A stretch of 45,060 bases of DNA from Oscillospiraceae bacterium. Its GTDB lineage: Bacteria; Bacillota; Clostridia; Oscillospirales; Oscillospiraceae. Each line of letters begins with the position of its first letter. Position 1 is the stretch's first letter. The position numbers were made by a program, and so were the translations under genes. Positions 32,594 through 40,353 of the stretch are shown here, piece by piece. A model generated the notes under the pieces. The model did no database searches and had not been told where the DNA came from. It saw nothing but the letters and a program-made list of their open reading frames with translations. Location: NCBI GenBank assembly GCA_017430985.1, contig JAFRLZ010000035.1, positions 1-45,060 on the forward strand. Reading direction: 5' to 3'.

Positions 32594-33565
32594 ATGCTGG
32601 ACCAGTTCGGAAGAAAGATCGACTATCTGCGCGTGTCGATCACAGATCGTTGCAACCTGCGCTGCCGCTACTGCATGCCGGACGTGGCGAGCTGCGAGCG
32701 CCATGAGGACATCCTGCGCTATGAGGAGATCCTGCGGGTCTGCCGCGCGGCTGTTCAACTCGGAATCACGCGCTTCAAGGTCACGGGCGGCGAGCCGCTC
32801 GTCCGCCGCGGCTGCGCGGCGTTCATCGAGCGGCTGAAGGCGGAACCGGGTGTGGAGCAGGTGACGATGACGACGAACGGCCTCCTGCTGGACCAGGAGC
32901 TGGACGCGCTGCTCGCGGCCGGGCTCGACGCCGTCAACATCAGTCTGGACACGCTGGATGCCGCAAAATTCACGGCGATCACGGGCTGGCCGCAGCCCGC
33001 GCCGGAAAAGCTGCGCGCGCTGCTGCGGCGCTGCTGCGAGAGCGGCCTGCGCACGAAGGTCAACTGTGTGCTGCTCGAGGAAAACCGGGAGGATACGGCG
33101 GCTCTGGCGGCGCTTGCCGCCGAAATGCCCGTCGACGTGCGTTTCATCGAGCTGATGCCCATCGGCTTCGGCGGCAGTATGACGCGCGTCGATCCCGACG
33201 AGGTGCTCGCCGGGTTGAAAGAGCTCTGGCCGGATCTGCGCCCGACGGACGAGAAACGCGGCAACGGCCCGGCGCATTATTACGCGAGCGCCGCGCTTAT
33301 GGGCCGGATCGGCTTTATCGACGCGGTGAGCCATCGCTTCTGCGCGGACTGCAACCGCGTCCGCCTGACGAGCACGGGGCAGCTCAAGCCCTGCCTCTGC
33401 TTTGACAGCACGCTCGATCTGCGCGCCCTGCTGCGGGGCGGCTGCACGGAGGAAGAGCTTACCGAAGCGCTGCGCGCCGCGATCTGGCAGAAGCCGCGCG
33501 CCCACCGCTTCGAGACGATACAGGAGATCACCGAGCGCCGCACGATGAGCCAGATCGGCGGATAA
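32594..33565 (+). CDS. moaA: GTP 3',8-cyclase MoaA
   Basis: 323 residues. The radical SAM motif CNLRCRYC gives Cys20, 24 and 27, followed by the RFTGGEPL-type block (KVTGGEPLVRRG) near 66. The second 4Fe-4S cluster is C-A-D-CNRVRLTSTGQLKPC near 250-265, and the C-terminal GG needed for activity is present (SQIGG). It catalyses the first step of molybdopterin synthesis, GTP to 3',8-cyclo-7,8-dihydro-GTP, and needs MoaC, which is not in this window. It starts 1 nt after the upstream stop. Confidence 0.96.
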   Translation: MLDQFGRKIDYLRVSITDRCNLRCRYCMPDVASCERHEDILRYEEILRVCRAAVQLGITRFKVTGGEPLVRRGCAAFIERLKAEPGVEQVTMTTNGLLLDQELDALLAAGLDAVNISLDTLDAAKFTAITGWPQPAPEKLRALLRRCCESGLRTKVNCVLLEENREDTAALAALAAEMPVDVRFIELMPIGFGGSMTRVDPDEVLAGLKELWPDLRPTDEKRGNGPAHYYASAALMGRIGFIDAVSHRFCADCNRVRLTSTGQLKPCLCFDSTLDLRALLRGGCTEEELTEALRAAIWQKPRAHRFETIQEITERRTMSQIGG

Positions 33566-33575
33566 GGAGGATGCT

Positions 33576-34055
33576 ATGAGCAAACGAGTATATGTGATCA
33601 CCTCCAGCGACTCCTGCTATGCGGGAGAGAGGGAGGATATATCGGGCCCGACGGCGATCGCCATGCTGCGGGAGGCCGGCTGGGAACTGACGGGCTACGC
33701 CGTGCTGCCGGACGAGCGGCAGCTTTTGGCCGAAAAGCTGAGGGCGGTCTGCGACGGCGGCCTGGCCGAGCTGTTGATCACCACCGGCGGCACGGGCTTT
33801 TCGCAGCGCGACTGCATGCCGGAGGTCACGGCCGAAGTGGCCGAGCGGATGGTGCCGGGGATCCCGGAGGCCATGCGCTGGTATTCGCTGCAGATCACTC
33901 CGCGCGCGATGCTTTCGCGCGCCGCCGCGGGTCTGCGCGGCAATACGCTGATCGTCAACCTGCCCGGAAGCCCCAAGGCGGTCCGGGAAAATCTCGGCGC
34001 GATCCTCGACACGCTGCCTCACGCGATGGAGATGCTGCGCGGCGGCGGCCATTGA
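33576..34055 (+). CDS. mogA: MogA/MoaB-type molybdopterin adenylyltransferase
   Basis: 159 residues, the MogA size. Motifs: VITSSDSCYAGEREDISGP at the N-terminus, LLITTGGTGFSQRDCMPE near 69 and NLPGSPKAVRENLGAIL near 128. It adenylates molybdopterin before metal insertion by MoeA. The start has AGGAGG 5 nt upstream, and it lies 10 nt after moaA. Confidence 0.92.
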   Translation: MSKRVYVITSSDSCYAGEREDISGPTAIAMLREAGWELTGYAVLPDERQLLAEKLRAVCDGGLAELLITTGGTGFSQRDCMPEVTAEVAERMVPGIPEAMRWYSLQITPRAMLSRAAAGLRGNTLIVNLPGSPKAVRENLGAILDTLPHAMEMLRGGGH

Positions 34056-34084
34056 AGAGGACCCACATCGTTTTCCTTTCGGTA

Positions 34085-34112
34085 TAGACACGTAAAGCCG
34101 TGTTTATATAAT
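34085..34112 (+). promoter_or_regulatory. Promoter of modABC
   Basis: TAGACA (34085-34090), 16-bp spacer, TATAAT (34107-34112). A small inverted repeat ACACG/CGTGT (34088-34103) and TTCCC/GGGAA (about 34118-34135) flank the start and could be regulator sites. The promoter lies between mogA and modA, so the transporter can be expressed on its own. Confidence 0.55.
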
Positions 34113-34150
34113 AAAACTTCCCTGAAACACGGGAAAAAGGAGACGAGAAC

Positions 34151-35050
34151 ATGAAAAAAGCACTATCCCTGCTGCTGGCGCTCTGCCTGGTCTTTGCGCT
34201 GACAGCCTGCGGTAGCGCGCCCGCGCCCGCCGCACCGGCAGAGGAACCGGCTCCCGCGCAAGAGCCAGCCCCTGCGGAAGAACCAGCTCCGGTCGAAGAG
34301 CCTGTCGAAGAAGTCGAGCTGATCGTCTTCGCCGCGGCCTCCATGACCGAGACGCTGACCGAGATCAAGGGCCTGTATGAGGCCGCCAATCCCGGCGTGA
34401 CCATCACCTACAACTTCGACTCCTCCGGCACGCTCAAGACCCAGATCCAGGAGGGCGCCGCCTGCGACCTGTTCATCTCCGCCGCACCCAAGCAGATGAA
34501 CGCGCTGGACGCCTCCTGCGATGCGGACAAGAACCCCGACGGGCTCGACTTCGTGCTGCAGGGCAGCCGCATCAATCTGCTGGAGAACAAGGTCGCCCTG
34601 GTCGTCCCCGAGGGCAACCCCAAGGGCGTCGAGAGCTTTGACGGGCTCATCGAGCTGCTCAAGGCGGGCGACGTGTTCTTTGCGATGGGCAACAGCGACG
34701 TGCCCGTGGGCCAGTACACGCAGAAGATCCTGGCATACTATGAACTGAATGAGGAAGAGCTTGCCAATGCCGGCCTCATCACTTACGGCACCAATGTCAA
34801 GGAAGTCACCACCCAGGTGAAGGACAGCGGCGTGGTCGACTGCGGCGTGGTTTACGCCACAGACGCCTGCTCCGCTGGGCTGGAGGTCGTGGACACGGCC
34901 ACGAAGGAGATGTGCGGCCAGGTCATCTATCCCGCCGCCGTTCTGAACGTCAGCGAGCATCCGGACGCGGCCCAGGCTTTCCTTGACTACCTGACCGGAG
35001 CCGAAGCCACCGCCGTGTTTGAAAGCGTCGGCTTCTCACCGGCCGCCTGA
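34151..35050 (+). CDS. modA: Molybdate-binding lipoprotein
   Basis: 299 residues. Lipobox ALTAC with Cys20 and a Pro/Ala/Glu linker to about 54, then the ModA fold: LIVFAAASMTETLTEIKGLYE, FDSSGTLKTQIQEGAACDLFISAA, GNSDVPVGQYTQKIL and SGVVDCGVVYATDA. The Ser residues in AAAS and SSGT are the oxyanion ligands of ModA. The modBC genes directly follow. It uses the same linker style as TupA in this window but has normal domain order. Confidence 0.95.
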   Translation: MKKALSLLLALCLVFALTACGSAPAPAAPAEEPAPAQEPAPAEEPAPVEEPVEEVELIVFAAASMTETLTEIKGLYEAANPGVTITYNFDSSGTLKTQIQEGAACDLFISAAPKQMNALDASCDADKNPDGLDFVLQGSRINLLENKVALVVPEGNPKGVESFDGLIELLKAGDVFFAMGNSDVPVGQYTQKILAYYELNEEELANAGLITYGTNVKEVTTQVKDSGVVDCGVVYATDACSAGLEVVDTATKEMCGQVIYPAAVLNVSEHPDAAQAFLDYLTGAEATAVFESVGFSPAA

Positions 35051-35116
35051 TACGGTCTGTAAACCACAGCGGACGGCGCGTGATCCGCGCCGCCCGCTTT
35101 CCTTGGAGTGTCGTCT

Positions 35117-35791
35117 ATGAGTATCGACTGGTATCCTCTGATCAATTCGCTGCGGATCGCGGCCATCAGCTGCGTGCTCGTGTTCTTCCTCGGGATCTTC
35201 TTCGCCTATTACGCGGCGAAGCTCCCGCGGACGATCAAGGGCATCCTGGACGTGATCCTGACGCTGCCCATGGTGCTGCCGCCCACGGTCTGCGGCTATT
35301 TCCTGCTGCTCATCTTCGGCGTGAAGCGCCCGCTCGGCGCCTTTCTGCTGCAGTTCGGCGTCAAGTTCGTCATGACCTGGTACGGCGGCGTGCTGGCCGC
35401 CGCGGTCGTCGCGTTTCCGCTGATGTACCGCACGGCGCGCGGCGCCTTCGAGAGCTTCGACAAGACGCTCGCTTACTCCGGCCAGACGCTGGGGCTCTCC
35501 AACGCCTATATCTTCTGGCGCATCCGCATGCCGGCCTGCCGGCAGGGGATCCTGGCCGGCACGGTGCTGGCCTTCGCACGCGCCCTCGGCGAGTACGGCG
35601 CGACGAGCATGCTCATCGGCTATACGCCGGGCAAGACCGCCACGATCTCCACGACGGTCTACCAGCTCTGGCGTACCAACGACGAGCGGGGCGCCATGTT
35701 CTGGGTGCTCGTCAACCTTGCCATCAGCACGGTGGTGCTGCTGACCGTGAACCTGCTCGAGACGCGGCAGAAGAAGGCGGTGAAGGCATGA
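35117..35791 (+). CDS. modB: Molybdate ABC transporter permease
   Basis: About 224 residues, five hydrophobic segments. The conserved loop is ARALGEYGATSMLIGYTPGKTATISTTVY, typical of ModB. LTLPMVLPPTVCGYFLL is the usual ModB helix 2-3 block. The ATG at 35117 is preferred (GGAG 8 nt upstream) to the GTG at 35108. It overlaps modC by 4 nt (ATGA). Confidence 0.94.
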   Translation: MSIDWYPLINSLRIAAISCVLVFFLGIFFAYYAAKLPRTIKGILDVILTLPMVLPPTVCGYFLLLIFGVKRPLGAFLLQFGVKFVMTWYGGVLAAAVVAFPLMYRTARGAFESFDKTLAYSGQTLGLSNAYIFWRIRMPACRQGILAGTVLAFARALGEYGATSMLIGYTPGKTATISTTVYQLWRTNDERGAMFWVLVNLAISTVVLLTVNLLETRQKKAVKA

Positions 35792-36831
35792 GTCTGATCG
35801 TTGACATCCACAAATCGCTCGGCGATTTTCAGCTCGACGCGGCTTTTGAGGCCGACGCGGGCGTCACCTGCCTGCTCGGCGCCTCCGGCTGCGGCAAGAG
35901 CTACACGCTCAAGTGCATCGCCGGCATCGAAAAGCCCGACCGCGGGCATATCGAGCTCGACGGCGTCGTGCTCTTCGACTCGGAAAAGAAGATCAACCTC
36001 CCGCCTCAGCAGCGGCACGTGGGCTACCTCTTCCAGAATTACGCGCTGTTTCCCAACATGACCGTGCGGCAGAACATCCTTTGCGGCCTGCATGGCGAGA
36101 GGGATCGGGCGAAGCGTGAACAGAAGCTGCGCGAGATCCTGCGCATGATGCGACTCGAGGGCCTGGAAAAGCACAAGCCCGCCCAGCTCTCCGGCGGTCA
36201 GCAGCAGCGTGCGGCGCTCGCGCGCATCCTGGTCAGCGAGCCGAAGCTCCTCATGCTCGACGAGCCTTTCTCGGCGCTCGACGCGCATCTGCGCGACTCG
36301 CTCAAGGTCGAGCTGCGCGACATGCTCCACGATTTCGGGCGCGCGGTGCTGATGGTCACGCACGACCGCTCCGAGGCCTACAACATGAGCAGCCGGATCG
36401 CGCTGATGGATCAAGGAAAGCTCCTGACGATCAAGGATACCAAGCAGCTCTTCGCCGACCCCGGCAGTGTCCCCGCCGCCGTGCTCACCGGCTGCAAGAA
36501 CATCGCAGCGGCGGAAAAACTCGACGCGCACACGGTGCTGGTCCCTTCCTGGGGGATCCGTCTGCAAACGGCGCAGGAGGTACGGGACGGTCTGTGCGCC
36601 GTAGGTCTGCGCGCTCACTACTTCCATCCGAACGCTCCCCAGAACCGCTGGCCGGTCGTTTTTAAGGAGGAGATGGAGGAGCCCTTTGAAACGATCCTGC
36701 AGTTCCGCTATGCGGGGCAGGATCCGGACAGCCCGCCCGTCTGGTGGCGGCTCGCCAAGGACAAGCGGCCGCAGGCTTTCCCGGCGGAGCTGGGCATCTC
36801 CCCGGCAAACGTCCTCTTACTTTATGATTAG
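35788..36831 (+). CDS. modC: Molybdate ABC transporter ATP-binding protein
   Basis: 347 residues. Walker A LLGASGCGKS near 30-39, Q-loop VGYLFQNYALFPNMTV, signature AQLSGGQQQRAALAR near 132, Walker B LLMLDEPFSALD, H-loop MVTHDRSEAY, and a C-terminal extension of about 100 residues with a TOBE-like segment (GCKNIAAAEKL). It is the energy subunit for molybdate import. The open frame continues 5' of this ATG only as a shadow over modB. Confidence 0.94.
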   Translation: MSLIVDIHKSLGDFQLDAAFEADAGVTCLLGASGCGKSYTLKCIAGIEKPDRGHIELDGVVLFDSEKKINLPPQQRHVGYLFQNYALFPNMTVRQNILCGLHGERDRAKREQKLREILRMMRLEGLEKHKPAQLSGGQQQRAALARILVSEPKLLMLDEPFSALDAHLRDSLKVELRDMLHDFGRAVLMVTHDRSEAYNMSSRIALMDQGKLLTIKDTKQLFADPGSVPAAVLTGCKNIAAAEKLDAHTVLVPSWGIRLQTAQEVRDGLCAVGLRAHYFHPNAPQNRWPVVFKEEMEEPFETILQFRYAGQDPDSPPVWWRLAKDKRPQAFPAELGISPANVLLLYD

Positions 36832-36973
36832 TCAATTGCGAAACTCGTTTCGCAATTGAGGACTCGCGCTTATCGCACACGGCGCTGCGCAGGAAGCGCC
36901 GTGTTTGGTCGGCGCGAGGGCTCGCCCTGCTTGCCTCAGGGTGTTTTTGAGGCGGCAGAGCTGCCTCAAAAAC
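36832..36973 (+). repeat. Three tandem hairpins in the modC-mop gap
   Basis: Directly after the modC stop: TCAATTGCGAAAC / GTTTCGCAATTGA (36832-36859), then ACACGGCGCT / AGCGCCGTGT (36877-36904), then GTTTTTGAGGC / GCCTCAAAAAC (36943-36973). They are followed by CCAGGGTTCAAATCCAAG (T-arm-like, GGGTTCAAATCC) near 36989. No gene fits here. This resembles the mosaic after tRNA-Arg and may be an intergenic repeat or RNA-processing island. Confidence 0.5.
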
Positions 36974-37059
36974 GATTTGGATTCCCTCCAGGGTTCAAAT
37001 CCAAGCTCACTCGCGACTTTCGCGGTCTGCTGACTTTATGATGAAAAGGAGAATGACAT

Positions 37060-37272
37060 ATGAAAATCAGCGCGAGAAATCAGTTCAAGGGCACCGTCGT
37101 CGACATCCAGGAGGGCGCCGTCAACGGCATCGTCAAGATCGATATCGGCGGCGGCAACGTCATGAGCGCCACGATCTCCATGAACGCGATCCGGGAGCTC
37201 GGCCTCGAGGTCGGCAAGGAGGCCTACGCCATCGTCAAGGCCACCTCGGTCATGGTCGGCATCGACCACTGA
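37060..37272 (+). CDS. mop: Molybdopterin-binding/TOBE protein (Mop, molbindin)
   Basis: 70 residues, the size of single-TOBE molbindins. Motifs: SARNQFKGTVVDIQEGAVNGIVKIDIGGG and AYAIVKATSVMVGID. The N(Q)F-K-G-x-V and V-K-A/SxxVxxxxxD features are characteristic of the family. Molbindins store molybdate or tungstate in the cytoplasm as hexamers. It lies at the end of the molybdenum cluster after modABC. AAGGAG precedes the ATG. Confidence 0.92.
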   Translation: MKISARNQFKGTVVDIQEGAVNGIVKIDIGGGNVMSATISMNAIRELGLEVGKEAYAIVKATSVMVGIDH

Positions 37273-37283
37273 CAAGCAAAGAA

Positions 37284-37326
37284 AAAGGCTGGAAAACCGC
37301 TTGGTTTTCCAGCCTTTAGTTTTTTG
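37284..37326. terminator. Terminator after mop
   Basis: AAAGGCTGGAAAACC (37284-37298) / GGTTTTCCAGCCTTT (37303-37317), perfect 15-bp stem, GCTT loop, then AGTTTTTT. It lies between convergent genes and can also end the xdhC operon on the minus strand. Confidence 0.92.
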
Positions 37327-37330
37327 CCGA

Positions 37331-38356
37331 TCATTCGCTGCCGTCTTCGATCAGCACGAGCATCGTGCCGCCGCAGACCATGCCGTCGGACTCCGCGACC
37401 TCGCCCGTGAGGTCGATGTCGAAGAGCTTCCAGCGCCCGGTGCCGATGATGCGTACCGCGTCTTGAATGACCGCGGCCTCGCTGCAGCCGCCGCCGATGC
37501 TGCCCGTAACCTTGCCGAGCGGGCTGACGGCCATTTTGGCGCCCGCGCCGCGCGGCGTGGAGCCCTTGGTCTCGAGCACCGTCACGACAGCCTTCGGCTC
37601 ATGATTCTCGGCAAGATACCGCAGCGTGGAGATCTCCACGTCCGAGTCGTTGCAGCAGCGCTGCCCGTCGCCGTGCTCGGGCAGGCGCTTGTAGGCGATG
37701 ACCTCCGAGAGGATCGAGATCGCGATCTCGCCCGGCGTGATCGCGCCGATGTTCAGCCCGATGGGAGTGCAGATCTTCGCAAGACGCTCGGCGGGGAAGC
37801 CCTCCTCCTCGAGCATCTTCAAAAGCCCCGTCGTGCGGCGGCGCGAGCCGATCATGCCGAGGTAGGCGGGCATCTCGCCGGGGAGGATCGCCCGCAGACA
37901 GTCGGCGTCGTGCCGGTGGCCGCGGGTGATAATGACGACGTAGTCGAAGGGCGTGATCCGCAGGCCTTCAATGGCATGCTCAAAGCCGTCGCAGATAACA
38001 TCTGCCGCGAGCGGGAAGCGCGTGCGGTTGGCAAAGTCCGGGCGGTCGTCGATCACGGTGACGGAAAAGCCGCTCTTCGCCGCGAATTCACAGACCGGCA
38101 GGGCGATGTGCCCGGCGCCGAGCACGATCAGCCGCTCCTCGGGCAGAACGGGCTCCGCGATCTTGAGCGCGTCCCCGTCATGCTCGGCGGTGACCCGCGC
38201 GAAGCGCCGTCCCTTGGCGTCGACGGTCGGCGTCACGCCGTCGCGCAGCTCCCGGCGCAGCCCCGAGAGAAGACCTTCGCGGCCGCACAGCTCTGTGCAC
38301 AGCGTGACGGGCTTCGTCTCCTGCAGACGCTTCAGCAATTCCTCATAGATGTTCAT
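37331..38356 (-). CDS. XdhC-like molybdenum hydroxylase maturation protein, domains reversed
   Basis: 341 residues. Near 75-230 there is a Rossmann domain (VLGAGHIALPVCEFAAKSGFSVTVIDDRPDFAN, then VVIITRGHRHDADCLR and YLGMIGSRRR, IGLNIGAITPGEIAISILSE), normally the C-terminal half of XdhC. After it, residues 250-341 hold the XdhC_CoxI domain (VVTVLETKGSTPRGAGAKMAVSPLGKVTGSIGGGCSEAAV, CGGTMLVLIE), normally N-terminal. XdhC binds Moco and inserts the sulfurated form into xanthine-dehydrogenase-type enzymes. The ATG at 38356 has AAGGG 8 nt upstream. It is the last gene of a four-gene operon. Confidence 0.88.
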   Translation of the reverse strand: MNIYEELLKRLQETKPVTLCTELCGREGLLSGLRRELRDGVTPTVDAKGRRFARVTAEHDGDALKIAEPVLPEERLIVLGAGHIALPVCEFAAKSGFSVTVIDDRPDFANRTRFPLAADVICDGFEHAIEGLRITPFDYVVIITRGHRHDADCLRAILPGEMPAYLGMIGSRRRTTGLLKMLEEEGFPAERLAKICTPIGLNIGAITPGEIAISILSEVIAYKRLPEHGDGQRCCNDSDVEISTLRYLAENHEPKAVVTVLETKGSTPRGAGAKMAVSPLGKVTGSIGGGCSEAAVIQDAVRIIGTGRWKLFDIDLTGEVAESDGMVCGGTMLVLIEDGSE

Positions 38357-38369
38357 GTTCAGCACCCTT

Positions 38370-39428
38370 TCATTCCACGAGCGTTTGACCGCTCAGTCCG
38401 TTGACCTTGTCGCGCAGCGCGAGCGCCGTCTCATATCTTTTCTGATGCGCCGCGAGCGCCGCCGCGTCGCGGCATTTCTCCCGGCTCTTCTCAAAGCGCC
38501 GCGCAAGCGGGACGATCCGATCTTCCTGTACGCACTTGTCCGCAAGATAGAGCAGCGCCGCCTCGTTAAGCCCGGCGCCCTCATAGTCGTGATGCTTTTC
38601 GACAATAGCCGCCGCCTCAGGAAAGCCGAGCGCTCGGAGCCAGTCCGCGCCGACGCGGGCGTGGTCTTTTTCCGCTCTCGCAAGGTCGTGCAGCAGCGCG
38701 GCCGAACAGAGCAGTTTTTCATCCGTCTCGCAGGGGAGCGCCCGTGCGATGGCGAGCGCCCTGTCCGCCACGGCGCGGCTGTGACGCTCGACCCGCTCGC
38801 CGGGCGCGGCCGCCGCGAGCAGCTTTTCAGCGAGAGCGGGGGAGAGCGCGAGCCGCGGCAAAACGGCTTTGCGCTCGACCGTGAGGGCGCCGTCGCCGCA
38901 CAGCAGCGCCCAGGAACCGTAGGGCGGGCGCAGCGGACGGCTTTGTTCCAGGGGGAGCCCCTGAATGTCCGCGAGGATCGCCTGGATGACCGAGGCGTGG
39001 ACGACCACGGCGATATCGCCGCGGCTCTGCGTCAGGCAGCTCCAAAACGCAGGCAGGACCCGCGCCTGAACTTCGGCGAGCGGCTCCGCTCCGGGGGGGA
39101 CGAGAAGCGGCTCCGCGGCGCGGCGTGCGTATAGCTCCGGCCAATCCCGGCGGATCGTTTCAAAATCCAGCCCGTCCCAGGGGCCCATGTCCTGCTCGCG
39201 CAGCTCCGGCACGGCGATCGCCTCGCCGCCAAGCGGCGCGGCCGTCTCCCGGCAGCGGGTGAGGGGACTGGAAAAAACGCTCAGGTCTTCCGAGGCGAGC
39301 GCCTCGCCGAGCAGGCAGGCCTGCATCCGGCCGAGCGCGCCGAGCGGCGTGTCCGTGCGCCCGAGGCACATGTGCGCGCCGAAAGGGAAGTCCGGATGGC
39401 CGTGGCGGATCAGGTAGACGCGGCGCAT
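38370..39428 (-). CDS. Histidine phosphatase fused to an HD domain
   Basis: 352 residues. About 1-185 is a phosphoglycerate-mutase-like histidine phosphatase: LIRHGHPDF (RHG, His9), SSPLTRCRETA, REQDMGPWDGL and VVVHASVIQAIL (second catalytic His). About 195-345 is an HD domain: RHSRAVADRALAI, LLHDLARAEKD (HD pair) and KHHDYEGAG, LADKCVQEDRIVP. The combination suggests hydrolysis of a phosphorylated small molecule or nucleotide. It shares a 1-nt overlap with the upstream gene, so it is part of the Moco-enzyme maturation operon; its precise substrate is unknown. Confidence 0.85.
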   Translation of the reverse strand: MRRVYLIRHGHPDFPFGAHMCLGRTDTPLGALGRMQACLLGEALASEDLSVFSSPLTRCRETAAPLGGEAIAVPELREQDMGPWDGLDFETIRRDWPELYARRAAEPLLVPPGAEPLAEVQARVLPAFWSCLTQSRGDIAVVVHASVIQAILADIQGLPLEQSRPLRPPYGSWALLCGDGALTVERKAVLPRLALSPALAEKLLAAAAPGERVERHSRAVADRALAIARALPCETDEKLLCSAALLHDLARAEKDHARVGADWLRALGFPEAAAIVEKHHDYEGAGLNEAALLYLADKCVQEDRIVPLARRFEKSREKCRDAAALAAHQKRYETALALRDKVNGLSGQTLVE

Positions 39429-40351
39429 CAGAGCAGCCCCTCGAAATACTCGTCGAACTCGGCCTCGGCCTGCGCGCGCAGGACGGCGGAGAAGGCCTCG
39501 TAGCTCGCCAGCAGCTTTCTGCCGGCTTCCGTCAGCGTGCTTTTCCCGCCGCCGGAGCCGCCCTGACTGCGGTTGACCAGCGAGTGGTTGAGCTGCGATT
39601 CCAGGGCGCGGATGCTGTTCCAGCCGCTGGAATAGGACAGCTGCATCCGCTGGCAGGCGGAGCGGACGGAGCAGGTCTCGTCCACGAGCTTCAGGAGCAT
39701 CGCGGTCCTGGCGTCGAAGAACACTTTTTCGCGGGCCAGTGACACCGCGATCACCGGGCGAAAGAGCTGCTCGTTGTGATATTTCAGCAGGGCGCGGTAG
39801 TCCTCCGGCGTGTCCGCGTCGTGCAGAACGCCGCGGTCCTCGACCGGGACGAGGCGCATCTCCGCGCCGCAGCGCGACAGTGCGCCGCGCAGCCCGCCCT
39901 CGCCGCTGTCGGCCAGCAGAGCGGGGATCAGCGCAGCGGAGATCAGCGTCGGATGCCCCTGTTCATCCCCGCAGACGGGGGAGGCCAGGGGAGCCCCGGA
40001 GGCCAGCAGCGCGCGGACCGTCGAGGACGTGAACAGCGGGATATCGACCGGCGTGAACAGGAGCCGGTCGCATTTGTCTGCCAGATAAGCCAGCCCGATC
40101 TTGACCGAATCGAACATCTGCGTGGTCTCATAGTTCTCGTTCCGGAGAAAAACGATCCCATTGTCGGCCAGATGGCGCTCCAGCGTGACCGCGTTGTAGC
40201 CGGTGACCATCACGATCTTGTCCACGCCGGATTGCTGAAAGGTCGCTACGACGCGCTGGGCGATCGAAATGGAACCGATGTTGAGCATGGGCTTGAAATC
40301 GCCCATGCGGGAGGACATGCCTGCCGCTACGATCAAAGCAGCCGTCGTCAT
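39428..40351 (-). CDS. Moco nucleotidyltransferase fused to a ModE-like HTH domain
   Basis: 307 residues. About 1-190 is a MocA/MobA-like nucleotidyltransferase: ALIVAAGMSSRMGDFKPML (LAAGxSxRxGxxK), then LLFTPVDIPLFT and GHPTLIS. About 225-307 matches the N-terminal DNA-binding domain of ModE: FFDARTAMLLKLVDETCSVRSACQRM, then LSYSSGWNSIRALE and SLVNRSQGGSGGGKSTLTEAGRKLL. Proteins of this build occur next to molybdenum hydroxylases (the DVU_1551-like group in my recollection). The natural reaction would be CTP plus molybdopterin to MCD, used by MOP-type enzymes such as the one at 43185. The ATG at 40351 has GGAGG 7 nt upstream and lies 2 nt past the upstream stop. Confidence 0.88.
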   Translation of the reverse strand: MTTAALIVAAGMSSRMGDFKPMLNIGSISIAQRVVATFQQSGVDKIVMVTGYNAVTLERHLADNGIVFLRNENYETTQMFDSVKIGLAYLADKCDRLLFTPVDIPLFTSSTVRALLASGAPLASPVCGDEQGHPTLISAALIPALLADSGEGGLRGALSRCGAEMRLVPVEDRGVLHDADTPEDYRALLKYHNEQLFRPVIAVSLAREKVFFDARTAMLLKLVDETCSVRSACQRMQLSYSSGWNSIRALESQLNHSLVNRSQGGSGGGKSTLTEAGRKLLASYEAFSAVLRAQAEAEFDEYFEGLL

Positions 40352-40353
40352 AG

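Noticed and set aside
35080-35787. Extension of modC upstream through modB
   Set aside because: It is a shadow frame over modB; the ABC domain begins at 35788 with an ATGA overlap.
36980-37010. Possible tRNA gene at the GGGTTCAAATCC motif
   Set aside because: Only the T-arm-like part is present; there are no acceptor, D or anticodon stems.
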